The notes under the pieces are model-generated. The model was not told the DNA's origin. It saw nothing but the letters and a program-made list of their open reading frames with translations, and ran no database searches. Of a stretch of DNA of 54,627 nt, positions 19,438-28,442 are shown one piece after another (position 1 is the stretch's first letter; each line of letters starts with the position of its first letter). The stretch is taken from contig JAISFS010000323.1 in the NCBI GenBank assembly GCA_031263485.1, positions 1 through 54,627 of the forward strand. The letters run 5' to 3'. Position numbers and translations under genes: made by a program. Source of the stretch: Deltaproteobacteria bacterium (GTDB taxonomy: Bacteria > Desulfobacterota > Desulfarculia > Adiutricales > Adiutricaceae).

Positions 19438-19685
19438 TTCACGATGCGTTGCCCTGGCCTTGCCACGTTTCACGGCGCAATGCCCTGGCCGCGCCAGGCT
19501 TCACGATGCGTTGCCCTGGCCTTGCCACGTTTCACGGCGCTATGCCCTGGCCTTGCCACGTTTCACGGCGCAATGCCCTGGCCGCGCCACTTTTCACGGC
19601 GCAATGCCCTGGCCGCGCCAGGCTTCACTCCGCGAAGCCCTGGCCGCGCCAGGCTTCACCGCGCGAAGCCCCGGCCGCGCCCCGC
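19438..19685. repeat. 8 x 31-bp tandem repeat
   Basis: Eight contiguous 31-bp units (TTCACGGCGCAATGCCCTGG plus CCGCGCCAGGC) starting at 19438, falling into two alternating subtypes (GATGCGTT versus GGCGCAAT) and decaying towards the right end. It begins 24 bp after the oxidase stop. There are no unique spacers, so it is not a CRISPR array. Confidence 0.9.
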
Positions 19686-19827
19686 TTCGCGGGAACAAGC
19701 CGCGTTGCCGACATGATTCCGTTAGCCCTGACGCGGACGGCCCTCTCTCCGGGCCGGGCCGCATGCCCTCGGCGCCCTGGCCTCCATGGCGGGCGCGAAA
19801 CCCTTTCCTTGACGCGCGGGGGGACCT

Positions 19828-20037
19828 TCAGCCGCGACGCGCGGGCGTGAAGTACCTGCATGCCTCGCCGGAGTTGCGGCGGACCTCCACGCTCGGGACC
19901 TGGCGGCTCTTGAAGCCCATGGCCCGGCAACCGTGGGGGTTTGACTGCTCCCAGGTGACGAAATAATGGGTGCAGAAGCGGCAGACCGGATCCCCGCCCG
20001 TCCGCTGCCCCTGGCCTCCGGTGGGGGGCTTGGCCAT
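19828..20037 (-). CDS. Small conserved Cys-rich protein, likely zinc-binding
   Basis: 69 residues with CRFCTHYFVTWEQSNPHGCR, then a GFKS..PS..V..NSG segment and a final CRYF. Four Cys suggest one zinc site. Small proteins with this CxxC-HYxVTW-PxxPHGCRA pattern occur in deltaproteobacteria and are often labelled uracil-DNA-glycosylase-like, a doubtful name that I do not endorse. The gene starts 10 nt after yggS and is the last in that operon. Confidence 0.7.
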   Translation of the reverse strand: MAKPPTGGQGQRTGGDPVCRFCTHYFVTWEQSNPHGCRAMGFKSRQVPSVEVRRNSGEACRYFTPARRG

Positions 20038-20047
20038 GGCGGGCGCC

Positions 20048-20740
20048 CTACCTGGACCCGAAGAGGGCCGTGCCCACCCGGACGATCGTGGCGCCCTCCT
20101 CCACCGCCACCTCGTAGTCGCCGCTCATGCCCATGGACAGCCCGGCGAGGTCGGGGGCCACTCGGTCGCGGAGCTCGCGCAGCCGGCGGAAGTGCGGGCG
20201 GGCGGCCTCGGGGTCGGGATCGTAGGGAGGCATGGTCATGAGCCCCACCGGCACCGCGCGTCCGAAGGCCTTAAGGCCCAGGAGGAAGTCCTCGAGCTCG
20301 TCCGGCGGAATGCCGCTCTTGGCCCGCTCGCCGGAAACGTTCACCTGGACGTACACGTCCATGGAGCGGCCCGCCTCCGCCAGGCGCCTGTCCAGCTCGG
20401 AAGCCAGATCCAGGCTGTCCACGGCGTGGACGCAGTCGAAGAGCCTCGCGGCGTACTTCGCCTTGTTGGCCTGCAGGTGCCCGATGAAGTGCCAGACGGC
20501 GTTCCCCTTCACGAGCGGGATCTTGTCCCGGGCCTCCTGCACGTAGCTCTCCCCGAACTCCGTCTGGCCCGCGCCCATGAAGGCTTCCACCGCCTCGGGC
20601 GGGAAGGTCTTGGAGACCGCGAGGAGCTTCACCGCTTCCGGGTCGCGTCCGGCGCGCCTCGCCGCTCCCGCGATTCTCCCGCGCACCTCCTCCAGGCGAC
20701 TGGCCGCCTCCTCGCGGGGAAGCGCCGCGTGGGCGTTCAC
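20048..20740 (-). CDS. yggS: YggS-family PLP-binding protein (PLP homeostasis)
   Basis: 230 residues. TIM-barrel PLP carrier with the PLP lysine in LLAVSKTFP. Further family motifs are FGESYVQEA, WHFIGHLQANKAK, VHAVDS, VNVSGERAKSGI and GLMTM, plus MSMGMSGDYEVAVEEG-type (LSMGMSGDYEVAVEEGATIVRVG) and the final ALFGSR. Members keep free PLP and amino-acid pools in balance and have no known catalytic step. GTG start at 20740 overlaps the stop of the upstream HD-GYP gene by 4 nt (GTGA), so translation is coupled. Confidence 0.92.
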   Translation of the reverse strand: MNAHAALPREEAASRLEEVRGRIAGAARRAGRDPEAVKLLAVSKTFPPEAVEAFMGAGQTEFGESYVQEARDKIPLVKGNAVWHFIGHLQANKAKYAARLFDCVHAVDSLDLASELDRRLAEAGRSMDVYVQVNVSGERAKSGIPPDELEDFLLGLKAFGRAVPVGLMTMPPYDPDPEAARPHFRRLRELRDRVAPDLAGLSMGMSGDYEVAVEEGATIVRVGTALFGSR

Positions 20741-22005
20741 TTGCCGACATCCGCGAGGTTGAAGTAGTAGGAAGGGTCGAAGCCCGCTTCGGAAGGCGGG
20801 ATGACCCTGGAGATTGACCAGCCCTCGCCCTCGGTCTCGGAAGCCATGTGCAGGACCCTTGGCTTGGACAGGATCCGGCCCTTTGGATCGGCCACGATCT
20901 TCACGATGGGCTTCAGGAGCGAGGTGTGGATGACCTCCATCACCACCGCGATGTGCCCGGAGTTCATCTCCACGACCGACCCGGGCGGGTAGATGCCCAC
21001 GCTCTGCACGAAGCGGTCGACCCAGCCCGGCTCGAAGTGCGTGCCGCGCAGGCCGTAGATGAACTTCAGCGCGTCGTGCGGGAGCATGCCCTTGTGGTAC
21101 ACCCTGTCGGAGGTGAGCGCGTCGTAGACGTCCGAGAGCCCGCAGATGGTGGCCAGCTTCGGGATCTCCTCTCCCTTGAGGTGATCCGGGTATCCCGATC
21201 CGTCCATGCGCTCGTGGTGAAAACGCGCCACCTGGATGACCTGCGCGTCCACGTCCAGCTTCTGCTCAAGGATTATCTCCTCGGAGAGGGCCGAATGGTT
21301 GCGCATCACCGCGAACTCCTCGTCGGTGAGCTTGCCGGGCTTGTTCAGGATATAGGCGGGCACCCGGGTCTTCCCCAGGTCGTGGAACATCGTGCCCATG
21401 CCCAGGATGCGAAGGTCCTCGTGGGAGAGGCCCAGGGCCTTCCCGGTGCTGATGGACAGGACCGAGACGTTCAGGCAGTGGGTGTAGGTGTAGTCGTCGA
21501 AGCGCCTGAGCTTTATCAGCGCCGAGAGCGCGTCCTGGTTGCGGGTGACCGACTCAACCAGCTCGTCCACGTTCTCCTGGACCTCGCTCACCTCGATGCG
21601 CTTGTTCATGTAGCAGGCGGCTATGAGGGCCTTGGAGGTGTCCAGGGCCTTGCCGTAGGCCTTGGCGGCCTTGGGCAGCTCGACCTCCAGACCGGAAACC
21701 CGCTCACGCGCCGCCGCGGCGGGCGGGGCCGCGGGAGCGGAGGCCTTCCTGAAGGGCGGGGCGGTGCCCGCCACCGGCACGAAGGGCTTGCGCCCGGAGG
21801 CTCCCTGGCCCGGGCCCTTGTTGACCTTGGACTTCTCGGTGTCTATGTAGACCTCGTCGATGCCGTAGTCGATGAGCTCTCGGATCTCGGCCTCCTCGGT
21901 CAGGAGACGGCTTTTCGATGACCAGGGATGGTTGAACCAGGCTCTACCCACGTCGGCCACGAACATGCCGATCTTGAGTTCCCTGGTGGGCATTTTCTTG
22001 AGCAT
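20737..22005 (-). CDS. HD-GYP domain protein, probable cyclic-di-nucleotide phosphodiesterase
   Basis: 422 residues. The N-terminal about 60 residues resemble the DUF3391 module (TRELKIGMFVADVGRAWFNH...). Then comes a Pro/Ala-rich linker and the HD-GYP hydrolase with HCLN, HD at 208-209 (TMFHDLGKTRVP), HHERMDGSGYP with GYP at 271-273, and DVYDALTSDRVY. All metal ligands look present, so it should hydrolyse c-di-GMP in the cytoplasm. ATG at 22005 follows GGGAAAAG. First gene of the HD-GYP/yggS/small-protein operon, with its own promoter. Confidence 0.88.
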   Translation of the reverse strand: MLKKMPTRELKIGMFVADVGRAWFNHPWSSKSRLLTEEAEIRELIDYGIDEVYIDTEKSKVNKGPGQGASGRKPFVPVAGTAPPFRKASAPAAPPAAAARERVSGLEVELPKAAKAYGKALDTSKALIAACYMNKRIEVSEVQENVDELVESVTRNQDALSALIKLRRFDDYTYTHCLNVSVLSISTGKALGLSHEDLRILGMGTMFHDLGKTRVPAYILNKPGKLTDEEFAVMRNHSALSEEIILEQKLDVDAQVIQVARFHHERMDGSGYPDHLKGEEIPKLATICGLSDVYDALTSDRVYHKGMLPHDALKFIYGLRGTHFEPGWVDRFVQSVGIYPPGSVVEMNSGHIAVVMEVIHTSLLKPIVKIVADPKGRILSKPRVLHMASETEGEGWSISRVIPPSEAGFDPSYYFNLADVGK

Positions 22006-22162
22006 CTTTTCCCTTTCGAGGTTCCCGGGCCCTTCGGCTCCGCGCCACGGGGGATCGGGCCCCCCGGAGGCGGGGTGGCCTGAACGGGGACGAAAGGCAC
22101 ATATACAGGCGGGCCCTGCCCCGCAACCCCTGGCGGCTGTCAGAACGGGGAGTCTGCGCACA

Positions 22163-22190
22163 ATTATATCTGCCGGGCTACGGCTGTCAA
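22163..22190 (-). promoter_or_regulatory. Sigma-70 promoter of the HD-GYP/yggS operon
   Basis: TTGACA (22185-22190), 16-bp spacer, TATAAT (22163-22168). Leader about 150 nt. Confidence 0.75.
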
Positions 22191-23634
22191 GGAGCCTGAA
22201 GGCCCTCGGGTGTCCGAGGTCGGCCAAGGGAGCGCGTTTCAGGCCCGGACATGCCCGGCGCGGTACCGGGGCGCCCCAGCCGGGGCGGCATTCCGGCTGG
22301 ACGGGCCGGTCAAGTGAACTGACGGTCGGAAGCGGACTTTGGAGACGCCGGGGGACGGGTCAGGGGATATTCCGAAGGGAACGGTCGCCTTGCGGCAGGG
22401 AGGGCTTGAGGACCGATTGTCTTGAATCGTGGGCTGGGGCCGTTGATGGAGCTGGGGGCAGGAACCGCGGACCGGAGCCGAAGGCTTCGGGTCTTCATGG
22501 CCCTGGTTCCGCAGGCGGTCGCGGATTCCGTCCGCCCGGAAGGCAACGGTCCGGAGCGCGGCCGTCTAAGGCCTTGGGGAGCTGCCGGAATCCGTCTCGG
22601 AATCTTACGGACACTTCGGGGGTAGCGCGACACGCCATTTCGGGGCCATAGGAAAACGGATGGTAACAGCGGAAACCTAGATCGGCAGTCACGGGGCATA
22701 TTTCATGCATGCATATAATACGCCAACGATCATCAACAATACTTTAAATATGGCATCGGGTTAGATTGCGCCACGATATGCCGTCATCGGCGATCGCCAC
22801 CCATTAGTTCACGGCTTGCCCGTTTCCGTTTCACGGGGAAGCCGGGCAGGTATCGGAGGTCTACCCTCGGTGGCCTAGGAGCCTGTCGCATAAACCGTGA
22901 CGGCATTGCCGCGAGTCAATCAGTTGTGGATTGGCTGTCTCTTATCTACCTCATTCATAGCCATGTCCTTCATCAAAAACCCTTATCAACAGGCTCCCGG
23001 GGATACGAGGGCAACCTGACGGAGAAACTCCGGCAATTGCCGTTTCCGAATCGCCAGATGGAATTCGGTTCACCATTGAATCAGCGTCGCCTCATACCGT
23101 CCGTGCCAGCGGTTCCGAGCGGGCCGCAGTCGGGAACCGAAGAGGCATACGCGTCTCCGCAGGTGGCACATGGGCTTGCCGGTCAGGAGCGACCAACACC
23201 GCAAGATTTGCAGGAGAAGCAAGTGCCGTCTCCAGCGGTTTCTCTGTCTTGTTGAGCGTTCCGGCAATACCGTACAGCATGTTGGACATGTCGCCCGTCG
23301 CTATCACCAAAACCGTGAAGGAGATCGCGATAAACCGCTACTTCTTACAGTATAAAATGCAAGCACAGCAAAGTCAATCAGACTCAAATATGGCTATGGT
23401 TTGGCGGTTTCGTTGACCTTCTCCAAAAATCAAGACGCAAATTGAGCAAAAATATTAAGGTTGCTTTTTTAGCGATTCACGGACCGAGGAGTCTTATGTG
23501 ATAGAAACCAGAATGGAGCGGAGGGAACGGAAGGCATGGGGGGAACGGGGGAAACGGAGGAAATGACAAACGTCCGGCTCTACCCGCGGCATCCAAGCAT
23601 CACGGTGGCCTCCCGCCGGGCACGCGTGGTCCGG
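22191..23634. other. About 1.4 kb intergenic with one MITE
   Basis: No intact gene. Contains the diverged MITE at 22879-22996. Around 23090-23250 the minus strand shows several Cys codons spread over three frames (CFSCKSC, PCATC), possibly a decayed zinc-ribbon transposase N-terminus, but this is too weak to call. Confidence 0.45.
22879..22996. mobile_element. 118-bp MITE (family 1, diverged copy C)
   Basis: Starts CTAG|GAGCCTGTCGCATAA and ends TTATCAACAGGCTC, with interior partly alignable to copy B (ATTGCC..., CATCAAAAACCCTTAT). Right-hand CTAG has decayed to CCGG. Confidence 0.7.
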
Positions 23635-25707
23635 CTACGGCCTCTGCTGGCCTCCGCCCTTCCGTTCCACCACATCGTAACGGCTGAAGGTCATGAGGAA
23701 GGACCCCCGGCCCTGGGTCTGGGAGCGCACGGCGGTGGAGTAGCCGAACAGGGACGCCAGGGGCGCCGAGGCGATGATCACCCTGAAGCCGGCAGGCAGG
23801 CTCTGGACGTCCTCCACCCGGCCCTGGCGCAGGGAGATCTCGCCCATGATCTCGCCAACTGACTCCTCCGGGCATGTAACCTCGAGGCGCATGACGGGTT
23901 CCATGAGGACGGGGGCGGCGGCATTGAGCGCCTGGCGCAGGGCCTGGGCCGCGGCCATGCGCACCGCAGGCTCGTCCGCGCCGCCCTCGCCCAGTTCCAG
24001 CGTGTCGAGGGACGCCTCGACGTCCAGCATGGGGTAGCCTAAAAGGGGTCCGGTGCCCAGCCCGTCCTTCACGGTGTCGAAGGCCGCGTCGGCCAGGGCC
24101 TTGGGCCAGGGGAAGCCGTCGGCGACGAGGTTCGCGGCCTTCACGCCCTCGCCCCTGGCAAGCGGCCTCACAGTCACGGCCGCCTTGGCCGAGCGGGATG
24201 CCGCGCCGGCCGGCCGCTGGAAGGAGCCCTCCGCGCTGGCCTCCCTGGTCACGGTCTCGCGGTGGACCACCTGCGGCTTCCCGACCCTTGGATGCACCCC
24301 GTGCTCGCGGCCGAGGCGGTGGACCAGGACTTCCAGGTGCAGCTCGCCCATGCCGGAGATGACGGTCTGTCCGGTGTCCGGGTCCTGCTTGATCTTGAAG
24401 GTGGGGTCCTCCTCGGCCATCCTGGAGAGGGCCTCCAGGAGCCGGGGGCCGTCCGCCGCGCTCTCGGGCTCCACGGCGGCGGAGATGACGGGATCCGCGG
24501 CCTGGATGGACTCGAGGAGGACAACCCGGTCCTCCGCGCACACGGTGTCGCCGGTGACGGCGGAGCGCAGGCCCACCACCCCGACCAGGTCCCCCGCGGA
24601 GGCGTGGTCCGTGCGGTCGCGCTTGGCGGCAGAGAGCCTGAACAGTCTCGAGATCTTGTCCTTCCGGCGCATGCGGGTGTTGAAGACCTCGCCGCCCTCC
24701 TGCATCCGGCCCGAGTAGACGCGCACGAAGGAGAGCTTGCGGCCCTGCTCCATCATCTGGATCTTGAAGACCAGCGCCGCGAGCGGGGCCTTCTCGTCGG
24801 GGCTTATCAGGACCGTCTCGCCCTCGGGGCCCTCGGCCTCCACCGGCGGGAGATCGGCGGGGCAGGGCAGGTAGTCCACCACGCCGTCCAGAAGCGGCTG
24901 CACGCCCTTGTTGCGCAAGGCCGCGCCGGCGAAGACGGGGACCAGCTTCAGCGCCACGGTCGCGCGGCGGATGGCGGCCTTGAGCCTCGCCTCGCCGAAC
25001 TCCTCGTCCGCGAGGTAGCCCTCCATCACGTCGTCGTCGCAGTCGGCCAGGGTCTCCACGAGCTCGCGGCGGGAGCGCTCGGCCTCCTCCGCGAGCTCCT
25101 CCGGCACGGGGGCCTCGGTCATCTCTGCCCCCAGGGAGTCCTCGGACCAGGTGCAGAACTTCCCCCTCAGGACGTCCACGACCCCCCGGAAGCCGTCCTC
25201 GCGGCCCACGGGACGCGTGATGACGAGCGGCCTGGCGGAAAGCTTGTCCCTGAGCTCGCGGAGCACCTTGTCGAAGTCCGCCCCGGTCCGGTCCATCTTG
25301 TTCACGAACACGAGCTTGGGCACGCGGTGGCGGTCCGCCTGCCGCCAGACCGTCTCGGACTGGGGCTGCACCCCGCCCACGGCGCAGAAGACGCCCACCG
25401 CCCCGTCCAGGACGCGCAGGCTCCGCTCCACCTCCATCGTGAAGTCCACGTGGCCGGGGGTGTCGATGATGTTCACCTCCGCCCCGCGCCATTCGCAGGA
25501 GATGACCGCGCTGGTGATGGTGATGCCGCGGTCCTGCTCTTCGGGCAGGTAGTCCATCACGGCCTCGCCGTCGTGGACCTCGCCTATCTTGTGGGTACGT
25601 CCGGTGTAATAGAGGATGCGCTCGGTGAGCGTGGTCTTCCCGGCGTCGATGTGGGCGATGATCCCGATGTTCCTGAGGCCGGGGCCCTTGCTTTTGTGGG
25701 GCGTCAT
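23635..25707 (-). CDS. fusA: Translation elongation factor G
   Basis: 690 residues, normal length. G1 AHIDAGKTT (18-26), switch region [10 protein letters not shown]3 DTPGHVDF and G4 NKMDR are all intact. The domain II-V order is that of EF-G, with GMGELHLEV in domain III and a C-terminal domain containing [19 protein letters not shown]. Catalyses GTP-driven ribosomal translocation or, if this is a second paralogue, a specialised role. ATG at 25707 overlaps the purE stop (ATGA). It is not next to rpsG/tuf, which favours a fusA2-type duplicate; that is inference. Confidence 0.93.
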   Translation of the reverse strand: MTPHKSKGPGLRNIGIIAHIDAGKTTLTERILYYTGRTHKIGEVHDGEAVMDYLPEEQDRGITITSAVISCEWRGAEVNIIDTPGHVDFTMEVERSLRVLDGAVGVFCAVGGVQPQSETVWRQADRHRVPKLVFVNKMDRTGADFDKVLRELRDKLSARPLVITRPVGREDGFRGVVDVLRGKFCTWSEDSLGAEMTEAPVPEELAEEAERSRRELVETLADCDDDVMEGYLADEEFGEARLKAAIRRATVALKLVPVFAGAALRNKGVQPLLDGVVDYLPCPADLPPVEAEGPEGETVLISPDEKAPLAALVFKIQMMEQGRKLSFVRVYSGRMQEGGEVFNTRMRRKDKISRLFRLSAAKRDRTDHASAGDLVGVVGLRSAVTGDTVCAEDRVVLLESIQAADPVISAAVEPESAADGPRLLEALSRMAEEDPTFKIKQDPDTGQTVISGMGELHLEVLVHRLGREHGVHPRVGKPQVVHRETVTREASAEGSFQRPAGAASRSAKAAVTVRPLARGEGVKAANLVADGFPWPKALADAAFDTVKDGLGTGPLLGYPMLDVEASLDTLELGEGGADEPAVRMAAAQALRQALNAAAPVLMEPVMRLEVTCPEESVGEIMGEISLRQGRVEDVQSLPAGFRVIIASAPLASLFGYSTAVRSQTQGRGSFLMTFSRYDVVERKGGGQQRP

Positions 25708-26207
25708 GGGAGGCGCCCGTCCGCCTCGGCCACGGCGCGGGCCGCGGCCTCGCGGGCCGCGCGGACGCGCGAGGCGAGCCCCGGGTCGCCCAGGGCCAGG
25801 ATCTCCGCCGCCAGCCAGGCGGCGTTCCTGGCGCCGTCCACGGCCACGGCGGCCACCGGCACGCCCGACGGCATCTGGACCGTGGAGAGGAGCGCGTCCA
25901 CCCCGCCGAGGGCGGACGTTCCCGACAGGGGCACCCCGATCACGGGCAGGATCGTCCAGGCCGCGATGGACCCGGCCAGGTGCGCGGCCATGCCCGCGCC
26001 CGCGATTATGACCCTGATCCCCCGGCCCTCGGCGGACCGGGCGTATTCCAGGGTGCGCTCCGGGGTCCTGTGGGCGGAGGAGACGCGGAGCTCGCAACCC
26101 ACCCCCAGCTCCCCGAAGACCTCGGCCGCGGCGCGCATCACGCGGAGATCGCTTTCCGACCCCATCACTATGCCCACGAGGGGGCCGTCATGGCCCGCGT
26201 CCCCCAT
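25704..26207 (-). CDS. purE: N5-carboxyaminoimidazole ribonucleotide mutase
   Basis: 167 residues, PurE family. Motifs [37 protein letters not shown] and [20 protein letters not shown]-type are present. Catalyses the carboxylation-type step to CAIR in purine synthesis; no purK lies next to it. ATG at 26207 follows AAAGGAC. Four-nt overlap with the EF-G gene, so the two are co-transcribed, an unusual pairing. The leader holds a terminator-like hairpin. Confidence 0.9.
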   Translation of the reverse strand: MGDAGHDGPLVGIVMGSESDLRVMRAAAEVFGELGVGCELRVSSAHRTPERTLEYARSAEGRGIRVIIAGAGMAAHLAGSIAAWTILPVIGVPLSGTSALGGVDALLSTVQMPSGVPVAAVAVDGARNAAWLAAEILALGDPGLASRVRAAREAAARAVAEADGRLP

Positions 26208-26229
26208 CACGCTTGTCCTTTCGTATCGC

Positions 26230-26253
26230 AAAAAAAGCCCCCCTGAGGGAGGC
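26230..26253 (-). terminator. Terminator-like hairpin in the purE leader
   Basis: GCCTCCCTCAGGGGGGC followed by seven T on the minus strand, 23 nt upstream of purE and downstream of its predicted promoter. A second hairpin (GCCCGCGCTTGCGGGC) precedes it. The arrangement is that of an attenuator, or of a short RNA ending before purE. Confidence 0.65.
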
Positions 26254-26294
26254 GACCGGGCCCGCAAGCGCGGGCTCTCATGATTTCCGGCACA

Positions 26295-26323
26295 ACCTTA
26301 AATTTTTTTGCCGCAACTGTCAA
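26295..26323 (-). promoter_or_regulatory. Promoter of purE-fusA
   Basis: TTGACA (26318-26323), 17-bp spacer, TAAGGT. Predicted transcript start near 26288. Confidence 0.55.
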
Positions 26324-26491
26324 GGGAACATCCGCCCCCTGGCCAACAAGAAGCCATCGCGGCAGGGGTTGCGCGGCGGCCCGGAAGGGGGATTGCCGTC
26401 GGCTCGAAGGGACAAACGGAAGGCGCGGGCGGATGGGGGGCGAAGGCCGGCCGTAACCGTGAGGACGGCAGCCAGAGAGCCGGGAATCGGC

Positions 26492-26520
26492 TTGCAGGGC
26501 CTTCCGCTTGCCTCTATAAT
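26492..26520 (+). promoter_or_regulatory. Promoter of the gmhA operon
   Basis: TTGCAG, 17-bp spacer, TATAAT at 26515-26520. Leader to gmhA is about 365 nt, GC-rich, with no other gene visible in it. Confidence 0.6.
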
Positions 26521-26892
26521 TGCCTTTCCGGCGGAAAACCCAAGCGGCTGGCCGTACGCGCAGGCCGTACACGCGCTTCGCTTTCGGCCTTTTCCCGCCC
26601 TCCGTCCAGGCTTTAAGGATCTTTTGGGCCCTACGGGATCGCCCGTCCGGCGATCTTTCGGGAACGGCCCTTTCCTGATCTTCCGGCGCTTCCCTTTCGG
26701 CGGCGTTCGACGGTCTGCGCCGTCCAAGGGGGATCCGGGGAGGATCTTCCGAAAGTCCGGAGACGCCGGGGGGTTCCCCCCGTCCCGTCCGTACCCCCTC
26801 CGAGGCCGCCCTGGCAGGTTCCCGCACCGCCGCGGCCCCCGCCTCCGCGACCCCGCACCGCTTTCCGTCCCCTTGCGGGGAAAGGAGCGCGT

Positions 26893-27471
26893 TTGACAGC
26901 CTACCTCGACAGCCTTTTCGGGGACCTCGCCGCGTCGGTGGAGGCGGCCCGGAGCCAGAAGGACCGGCTCGCGCGGGCGGCGGGGTTGATGGCGTCCTCC
27001 CTGACAGGCGGCGGCCAGATCCTCATCTGCGGCAACGGCGGGAGCGCGGCCGAGGCCCAGCACTTCGCGGCGGAGTTCGTGGGCCGCTTCCTCATGGAGC
27101 GTCCCGGCCTTCCTGCGGTGTCGCTCGCGGCCGACAGCTCCAAGCTCACCGCTATCGGGAACGACTACGGCTTTCAGGAGGTCTTCGCCCGGCAGGTCCG
27201 CGCCCTGGGCCGCCCGGGGGACGTCCTGTGGGCCTTGTCCACCTCCGGGACCTCGCCCAACGTGCTCGCGGCGCTCGCCGCCGCCCGCGAGCGGGGCCTC
27301 AGGACGGTCTACATGTGCGGCCGGAGCCTGGCTGACGAGGGCGTGGCGGACGTCGTGATCCTCTCGCCCGGGCCGTCGACCCCCAGGATCCAGGAACTCC
27401 ACCTGTTCTACGGCCACGCCCTCTGCGACATGTGCGACCGCATCCTGTTCGCCGCGCCGGTGGACCCTTGA
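26893..27471 (+). CDS. gmhA: Phosphoheptose isomerase (SIS domain)
   Basis: 192 residues. Converts sedoheptulose 7-phosphate to D-glycero-heptose 7-phosphate, the first step to the LPS inner-core heptose. SIS-domain motifs ICGNGGSAAEAQHFAAEFVG, AIGNDYGFQEVF, ALSTSGTSPNV and the C-terminal ELHLFYGHALCDMC are intact. TTG start, with AAAGGAG 6 nt upstream. Translation appears coupled to the next gene through a TTGA overlap. Confidence 0.93.
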   Translation: MTAYLDSLFGDLAASVEAARSQKDRLARAAGLMASSLTGGGQILICGNGGSAAEAQHFAAEFVGRFLMERPGLPAVSLAADSSKLTAIGNDYGFQEVFARQVRALGRPGDVLWALSTSGTSPNVLAALAAARERGLRTVYMCGRSLADEGVADVVILSPGPSTPRIQELHLFYGHALCDMCDRILFAAPVDP

Positions 27472-28442
27472 CCCGAAATCCCCCTCCGGCGCTGGATTTC
27501 CGGAAAGTGACCCTCACCGGGCTCTCCGAGAGGCGCTCCACGGTGGACGCGGGGTCCTTCGGGAAGGCGTTCCCGGCGGGCGCCCCGTTCAAGGCCTTCA
27601 TGGACTCGCTCCCGGAGATCCTGGGCTCGCGCGACCTGCGCCGGGCCGCCCGGGCCGTGGCCAGGGCCAGGGCGGCCGGCCGCCCGGTCATGCTCGCCAT
27701 GGGCGGGCACCCGATCAAGGTGGGCCTGGGGCCGCTCATCCGGTCGCTGGCAGAGGACGGCTTCGTGACCAGCCTTTCCGCCAACGGCTCGGTCCTGATC
27801 CACGATTTCGAGACGGCCTCGGTCGGGGCCACTTCCGAGGACGTCGCGGCCTCGCTTTCGGAAGGCCGCTTCGGCGTGACGGCCGAGACCGGGGCCTTCG
27901 TCTGCCGCGCCGCCCGCGAAGCCGCGGCCTCGGGCGAGGGCCTGGGCCGCGCCGCGTGCCGCATCCTGGACGAGACGTCCCCGCCATATGCCGCCCTGAG
28001 CGTGCTCGTGGGCCTGAGACGTTCCGGGACGCCGTTCACGGTGCATCCGGCCCTGGGCACGGACGTGTTCTCCATCCACCCCGACTACGACGCGGGCGAG
28101 CTGGGGCGCGCGGCGGACGCGGACTTCCGGCTCTTCTGCAGGCTCGTAGCCGATCTTGAGGGCGGGGTCTTCATCAACCTGGGCTCGGCGGTGATCATGC
28201 CCGAGGTCTTCCTCAAGGCCGTCTCCCTGGCCCGCAACCTGGGCTTCAGGCAGGAGGGCCTTTTCACGGTGGACATGGACTTCGCGCGGAACTACCGGCC
28301 CCGGGTAAACGTGGTGGAGCGCCCGGTCCAGGGGCGAGGACGCGGCGTGAGCCTGACCGGCCACCACGAGATCATGTTCCCGCTCCTCATGGCCATGGCC
28401 AGGGAGTACGCCCGCGCGGGGGACTTCGATGAGCCGGCCTGA
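27468..28442 (+). CDS. Conserved protein with deoxyhypusine-synthase-like features
   Basis: 324 residues from the TTG that overlaps the gmhA stop. The segment VMLAMGGHPIKVGLGPLI then FVTSLSANGSVLIHDFE resembles the NAD-binding core of deoxyhypusine synthase (LxGxxVPxGLxPII...TGANLVHD). The end has SLTGHHEIMFPLLMAMARE. Bacteria lack eIF5A, so the substrate is unknown; coupling to gmhA suggests sugar or envelope metabolism, which is inference. It overlaps the next gene by 14 nt. Confidence 0.7.
   Translation: MTRNPPPALDFRKVTLTGLSERRSTVDAGSFGKAFPAGAPFKAFMDSLPEILGSRDLRRAARAVARARAAGRPVMLAMGGHPIKVGLGPLIRSLAEDGFVTSLSANGSVLIHDFETASVGATSEDVAASLSEGRFGVTAETGAFVCRAAREAAASGEGLGRAACRILDETSPPYAALSVLVGLRRSGTPFTVHPALGTDVFSIHPDYDAGELGRAADADFRLFCRLVADLEGGVFINLGSAVIMPEVFLKAVSLARNLGFRQEGLFTVDMDFARNYRPRVNVVERPVQGRGRGVSLTGHHEIMFPLLMAMAREYARAGDFDEPA

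Noticed and set aside
19438-19685. Possible CRISPR array
   Set aside because: Units are contiguous and degenerate throughout with no constant-repeat/unique-spacer pattern, and no cas genes are present. The same applies to the arrays at 8544, 37838 and 45159.
23080-23250. Decayed zinc-ribbon transposase N-terminus
   Set aside because: Cys pairs fall in several frames with stops and no family signature, so too weak to annotate.
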